DNA of 18,046 bases from the NCBI GenBank assembly GCA_050261415.1, contig JBLNDG010000242.1, positions 1 through 18,046 of the forward strand, read 5' to 3'. Numbering within the stretch: position 1 is the first letter of the stretch; each line of letters opens with the position of its first letter. The stretch comes from JBLNDG01 sp050261415 (lineage in GTDB: Bacteria > Bacillota > Clostridia > Lutisporales > Lutisporaceae). Position numbers and translations under genes: made by a program. Below the pieces are notes generated by a model that saw only the letters and a list, made by a program, of their open reading frames with translations, did no database searches and had not been told where the DNA came from. Below are positions 14,541 to 18,046 of this stretch, one piece after another.

Positions 14541-16391
14541 ATGGGTAGGATAGTTTTGCTCGACGAAGCTACAATAAACAAAATAGCCGCAGGAGAAGTA
14601 ATAGAAAAGCCCGCTTCCATAGTCAAGGAGCTGGTGGAAAACTCCATTGATGCCGGTGCGACTGCAATCAGCATCGAAATACAGGAAGGCGGTAAAACCT
14701 ATATAAACGTATCCGATAATGGCTGCGGTATTCTTGAGGAGGATGTGGAGCATGTTTTCTTCAGGCATGCTACCAGTAAGATAAGAAACACAAACGACCT
14801 CCAGAGCATAAACACCCTCGGCTTCAGGGGAGAGGCTATGGCAAGCATAGCTGCTGTAGCTGAAGTTGAGCTTAAGACAAAAGCGGAGGAAAACACCTCC
14901 GGCAGCCATATACTCATTAAAGGCGGTAAGATAATAGAAAAGGACTCCATAGGTTATCCGGTGGGAACAAGCATTACTGTCCGGAACCTTTTTTTCAATA
15001 CCCCTGCAAGGCTTAAGTTCCTTAAGAGCGACAATTCAGAACAGGGAGCAATAGTGGACATTGTAGAAAAGCTCGCACTTACAAACACAAGTATATCCTT
15101 GAAGCTTACCGTAAACAATAAAGTAGTGCTTCATACACCGGGCAACGGGGACCTGCTGTCCGTAATTCTCTGCATATATGGCAAGAATGCGGCAAAAGCC
15201 ATGCTGCCCCTTGAACATATAAATGAGCTTGTAAACATTCAGGGCTATATAGGAAAGCCCGAAACAGCCAAGGGCAACTCAACCTACATGACTTTTTCCA
15301 TAAACGGAAGGTATGTCAAGAACAAGCTTCTCGGAGAAGCTGTCAAGCAGGCGTATAAGACCTTGCTGATGAACAACAGGTATCCTTTTTCAATAATCAA
15401 TATAGATATAAAATCAGACCTTATAGACGTGAATGTCCACCCGACAAAGCAGGAAATCAAGTTTTCCGACGACAGGGCAATTTTTAACACCCTTTACGTA
15501 GCCGTGAAAAACTGCCTGAATACAAACCATTTGGTTTTTGAGACCCTCGGTGATGACAGTGATGATAACAGCAGCCAGCTGTATAATCATGAACCGGCTG
15601 TAGCTGCCGCAATATTTGAAAAACCGTCACGCACTGCTTCTTTCTTTGATGTCCCGGGAAATAGCCCAAATAGCCCAAAAAACGACACTAAATATGAACA
15701 GGTTTCTTTCAATTCTGCCGAAGATGAAAAACCACAGGTTGAACATTTTAATAAACAGGATATTTATAAGGCAGTTGAAACAAATGCTTCCGAAGCTGTT
15801 CCAGGGAATGACGCGCAAATATCCATAAGTATTATCGGACAATTGTTCGACACTTATATACTCGGCCAGCGCGATGATAAGTTTTATCTGATTGACCAGC
15901 ATGCGGCCCATGAAAGAATCATGTATGAATATATAAAGGAAAAATATAATTCAAGGAGTATTCCTGTACAGCAGCTTCTTATGCCCATAGTTGTAGAGTT
16001 GAGCCCTGCAGAAAAAGCACTGTATAACGAAAGCAGCCTTGTTTTCCAGAACCTTGGTTTTGAAATTGAATGGTTCGGAGAAAACACACTGGCTATACGG
16101 GCAATACCGATAATAATGGGGGAACCCTGCTCCGGAGAGTTTTTCAACAATATACTGGATTCTCTGAAGGAAACAGGCGCAAGCGTTGAGTCGCCTCTGG
16201 AAAGCCTGATCAAAAGCATGGCTTGCAAAAATGCAATAAAAGCAGGAGATTCAATATCTCCTGAAGAGACCAGGGAGCTTATATTGAGGCTTCTGAAGAC
16301 CAACCAGCCTTTTACCTGTCCTCACGGAAGGCCCACTATTATAACTATGAGCAGGACTGAGTTGGAAAAGAAATTCAAGAGGATTGTCTAA
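14541..16391 (+). CDS. mutL: DNA mismatch repair endonuclease MutL
   Basis: 616 residues, ATG 14541 with GAGGT (14528-14532). The GHKL ATPase domain shows IAAGEVIEKPASIVKELVEN (Glu30, Asn34), DNGCGI (59-64), HATSKI and GFRGEA (94-99). Residues about 335-425 are a low-complexity, acidic linker. The C-terminal dimer domain carries all metal-site motifs of nicking MutL proteins: DQHAAHERIMYE (452-463), ACKNAIKAG (561-569) and CPHGRP (593-598). It should therefore cut the unmethylated strand itself, as in organisms without MutH, in response to MutS. A QQLLMPIVVELS strand lies next to the metal site. Its TAA overlaps the miaA ATG by one base. Confidence 0.97.
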   Translation: MGRIVLLDEATINKIAAGEVIEKPASIVKELVENSIDAGATAISIEIQEGGKTYINVSDNGCGILEEDVEHVFFRHATSKIRNTNDLQSINTLGFRGEAMASIAAVAEVELKTKAEENTSGSHILIKGGKIIEKDSIGYPVGTSITVRNLFFNTPARLKFLKSDNSEQGAIVDIVEKLALTNTSISLKLTVNNKVVLHTPGNGDLLSVILCIYGKNAAKAMLPLEHINELVNIQGYIGKPETAKGNSTYMTFSINGRYVKNKLLGEAVKQAYKTLLMNNRYPFSIINIDIKSDLIDVNVHPTKQEIKFSDDRAIFNTLYVAVKNCLNTNHLVFETLGDDSDDNSSQLYNHEPAVAAAIFEKPSRTASFFDVPGNSPNSPKNDTKYEQVSFNSAEDEKPQVEHFNKQDIYKAVETNASEAVPGNDAQISISIIGQLFDTYILGQRDDKFYLIDQHAAHERIMYEYIKEKYNSRSIPVQQLLMPIVVELSPAEKALYNESSLVFQNLGFEIEWFGENTLAIRAIPIIMGEPCSGEFFNNILDSLKETGASVESPLESLIKSMACKNAIKAGDSISPEETRELILRLLKTNQPFTCPHGRPTIITMSRTELEKKFKRIV

Positions 16392-17353
16392 TGAGCAATG
16401 CAATAGAACCCAAACCAAAAATATGCATACTTGCAGGTCCTACGGCAGTCGGGAAAACAGACCTTTCACTTATGCTTGCAAGGAACCTCTACGGTGAAAT
16501 AATATCCGCCGATTCTGCCCAGGTGTATAAATACATGGATGTGGGCACGGCAAAGCTTAAGCCTTCAGAAATGCAGGGTATCAAGCACTACATGCTGGAC
16601 GAGGTTTATCCTAGCGATGATTTTAGTGTTGCTGAGTTTAAAACCAGGGCCGAGGGCTATATAAAGGACATGAATAATAGAGGCAAGCTTCCTGTCATTA
16701 CCGGAGGCACCGGACTATATATCAACTCACTGCTTAATAACCTTGATTTTACTGAATCCATTTCCGATGAAGCCTTCAGAAAGGAAATGCAGGAGCTGGC
16801 AGGCAGCCGTGGAAGTGAATACGTACACAGCCTTCTGGAAAAAGTGGATCCCGCAGCCTTTAGAAAGCTCCACCCCAATGACCTCAGAAGGGTAATACGA
16901 GCGCTTGAAGTGTACAGACACACAGGAAAGCCTATTTCTTACTTTCAGGAGGAATCCAGAAAAATTCCTCCAAGGTACGATTATGCATACGTTGCCTTTA
17001 CCATGGACAGGGAAAAGCTTTATAAAAGGATAGAACAGAGGGTAGACCTGATGTTAAGGGATGGTTTGATAGAAGAGGTGGAAAAGCTTCTCAGTATGGG
17101 CTATGATAAAAACCTGACATCCATGCAGGCATTGGGTTACAAGGAGATTGTCGGCTACCTTGAAGGTAAATGCAGTAAAGAGGAAGCAATTTCAATAATA
17201 AAAAGGGATACCCGCCACTATGCCAAAAGACAGCTGACCTGGTTCCGGAGGGACAGCCGGATTTTCTGGATAAATGTCGACAATTACTACAACAGGGAAA
17301 TTTTGTTGGAAAATATTATTAGATATATTGCAGGAAAAATTCCATTGGTATAG
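16391..17353 (+). CDS. miaA: tRNA dimethylallyltransferase MiaA
   Basis: 320 residues, ATG 16391 in a TAATG overlap with mutL; AAGAGG (16377-16382) is 8 bases upstream. It has P-loop GPTAVGKT (16-23), DSAQVYKYMDVGTAK (from 41, with the catalytic-type Asp41), TGGTGLYI (104-111), RRVIRALEVYRHTGKPIS, and the C-terminal QALGYKEIVGYL and RQLTWFRRD signatures. The enzyme transfers a dimethylallyl group from DMAPP to N6 of A37 in tRNAs with A36, giving i6A, the substrate of MiaB in the same operon. Length and motifs are complete. The 84-base gap to hfq contains no terminator, so read-through into hfq is likely. Confidence 0.97.
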   Translation: MSNAIEPKPKICILAGPTAVGKTDLSLMLARNLYGEIISADSAQVYKYMDVGTAKLKPSEMQGIKHYMLDEVYPSDDFSVAEFKTRAEGYIKDMNNRGKLPVITGGTGLYINSLLNNLDFTESISDEAFRKEMQELAGSRGSEYVHSLLEKVDPAAFRKLHPNDLRRVIRALEVYRHTGKPISYFQEESRKIPPRYDYAYVAFTMDREKLYKRIEQRVDLMLRDGLIEEVEKLLSMGYDKNLTSMQALGYKEIVGYLEGKCSKEEAISIIKRDTRHYAKRQLTWFRRDSRIFWINVDNYYNREILLENIIRYIAGKIPLV

Positions 17354-17437
17354 AATAAATATCAAGTATTAATATAATAATATAAATATATTAAAATTTG
17401 GAAAATTTACTTTAATTTTATTTTGGAGGGGAACAGG

Positions 17438-17695
17438 GTGAACAAAGTAAATATAAACTTGCAGGATGTATTCCTGAACCAGGTAAGAAAAGAACATATT
17501 CAGATAACAATATTCCTTGTAAACGGTTTTCAGCTTAAAGGCATGGTTAGAGGTTTCGACAACTATACCATAGTGCTTGACAATGAAGGGAAGCAGCAGC
17601 TTGTATATAAGCATGCGGTATCTACTATAATCCCGATGAAACCGATAAACTTCACTTTTAGTGACACCAAACCACAAGATAATATAGTCAAATAA
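17438..17695 (+). CDS. hfq: RNA-binding protein Hfq
   Basis: 85 residues. GTG 17438 is chosen because GGAGGGG (17425-17431) is 6 bases upstream; a TTG 15 bases earlier would include that site in the gene. Sm1 runs from NLQDVFLNQVRKEH through FLVNGFQLKGMVRGFDNYT, and Sm2 is LVYKHAVSTI with Tyr57-Lys58-His59. Gln9 matches the proximal-face U-binding Gln8 of E. coli. The rim patch reads RKEH instead of RRER, as in Gram-positive Hfq, implying weaker rim contacts with small RNAs. It forms a hexameric RNA chaperone. The place after miaA is conserved in many bacteria. The 84-base AT-rich gap before it holds a TATAAT (17373-17378) without a good -35, so a separate promoter is uncertain. A terminator follows. 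Confidence 0.96.
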   Translation: MNKVNINLQDVFLNQVRKEHIQITIFLVNGFQLKGMVRGFDNYTIVLDNEGKQQLVYKHAVSTIIPMKPINFTFSDTKPQDNIVK

Positions 17696-17710
17696 TAAAT
17701 ATGAGCAGAG

Positions 17711-17737
17711 GCCTCCGGTATCAGCACCGGAGGCTTT
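17711..17737 (+). terminator. Terminator after hfq
   Basis: GCCTCCGGT (17711-17719) and ACCGGAGGC (17726-17734) form a perfect 9-bp GC-rich stem with a 6-base loop. The T-run is short (TTTATAAT), so some read-through is possible. Confidence 0.75.
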
Positions 17738-17743
17738 ATAATG

Positions 17744-17824
17744 CATAGGAAAGTATAAATTTCCGATGTGGGCCTACGAAACAAGTTCGTTACACCCACA
17801 ACACCAATGTAATGTTTTCCTATG
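17744..17824 (+). ncRNA. Candidate structured RNA element downstream of hfq
   Basis: CATAGGAAAGTAT (17744-17756) and ATGTTTTCCTATG (17812-17824) form a 13-bp closing stem with two G-T pairs. Inside, GTGGG (17768-17772) pairs with CCCAC (17795-17799) and ACGAA (17776-17780) with TTCGT (17786-17790) around ACAAG, giving a stem-internal loop-stem. GGAAA (17748-17752) can alternatively pair with TTTCC at 17760-17764 or at 17846-17850. There is no open frame of any length. No known riboswitch class was recognised. It could be a small RNA, a cis-regulator of the next gene, or a small palindromic repeat element. Confidence 0.4.
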
Positions 17825-17866
17825 AGAAAACCTCTAGTGTAGCACTTTCCGTTAAATGCATTTCAT

Positions 17867-17912
17867 AAAAGGCTTCCTTGACCGTTAGAATACTTCAATA
17901 GAAGCCTTTTTT
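17867..17912 (+). terminator. Terminator at the end of the structured region
   Basis: AAAAGGCTTC (17867-17876) and GAAGCCTTTT (17901-17910) form a perfect 10-bp stem with a 24-base loop, ending in TTTTTT (17907-17912). It lies 40 bases after the candidate RNA. The A-rich left flank would also allow function on the other strand. Confidence 0.75.
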
Positions 17913-18043
17913 ATTACTTGTATAAGGCTATACGGCAAAAGCATGAAAGAACAATTTACCATGGAATAATTTACAGCTAAACCTTCAAAAGCCTTTGCAG
18001 TAAGCTATTGTCCATAGAGAATAATAAATGTGAGGTCAAAACT

Positions 18044-18046
18044 ATG
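18044..18046 (+). CDS. Probable start codon of the next gene (3' truncated)
   Basis: ATG at the window edge is preceded by TGAGGT (18031-18036) with a 7-base spacer, a good ribosome site. Only one codon is visible, so nothing can be said about the product. The 130 bases between the last terminator and this ATG hold no other gene. Confidence 0.4.

Noticed and set aside
15627..15911. Overlapping open frames on both strands inside the mutL linker
   Set aside because: They fall in the low-complexity linker of mutL, have no recognisable ribosome sites or domains, and mutL is intact.
17941..17970. Small open frame starting at an ATG near 17944
   Set aside because: It has only eight codons before a stop and no ribosome site.

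Overview
The window looks like part of the chromosome of an anaerobic, endospore-forming member of the Clostridia, perhaps of the Ruminiclostridium/Acetivibrio type. Evidence for this is the AT-rich intergenic DNA with strong GGAGG ribosome sites, a CotS-family spore-coat gene, a short Gram-positive-type Hfq, a MutL with the metal-dependent endonuclease motifs, and the gene order miaB-mutS-mutL-miaA-hfq. No prophage, insertion sequence, CRISPR array or other mobile element was seen. Taxonomy is inferred from gene content only.

Region 1 (1-2800). The window opens in the last 38 codons of a CheR-like chemotaxis methyltransferase. A minus-strand tRNA pair follows: a CAT-anticodon tRNA that is probably tRNA-Ile2, then tRNA-Phe, with its own promoter and terminator. 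Next come a CotS-like kinase-fold spore-coat gene with a disturbed catalytic motif, and a secreted SH3b-NlpC/P60 cell-wall hydrolase preceded by a cyclic-di-AMP (ydaO/yuaA) riboswitch. A minus-strand tRNA-Pro(CGG) with a near-consensus promoter and a terminator closes the region.

Region 2 (2800-5430). Two apparently single-gene units are separated by terminators: a beta-CASP metallo-beta-lactamase-fold nuclease of the CPSF73/Ysh1-like type, and a 198-residue protein that resembles phage-type single-strand-annealing (ERF/Rad52-like) proteins but stands alone.

Region 3 (5430-10380). A complete branched-chain-amino-acid-type ABC importer, livK-livH-livM-livG-livF, lies behind about 300 bases of AT-rich leader. 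That leader holds three direct repeats about three helical turns apart. A strong hairpin without a U-tract separates the binding-protein gene from the permease genes. Three consecutive hairpins follow livF.

Region 4 (10380-17740). miaB, mutS, mutL and miaA are packed with 1-nt TAATG overlaps or a 14-nt gap, followed after 84 bases by hfq. The unit combines tRNA A37 hypermodification (MiaA makes i6A, MiaB makes ms2i6A) with mismatch repair (MutS recognition, MutL nicking) and the RNA chaperone Hfq. The tRNA-Phe at the left end carries the A36-A37-A38 loop expected of a MiaA/MiaB substrate.

Region 5 (17740-18046). A structured, apparently non-coding stretch has a 13-bp closing stem, an inner hairpin, competing pairings and a terminator. 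It precedes the probable start codon of the next gene at the window edge. This stretch and the liv leader repeats are the best candidates for undescribed regulatory elements; the protein genes are mostly recognisable families.
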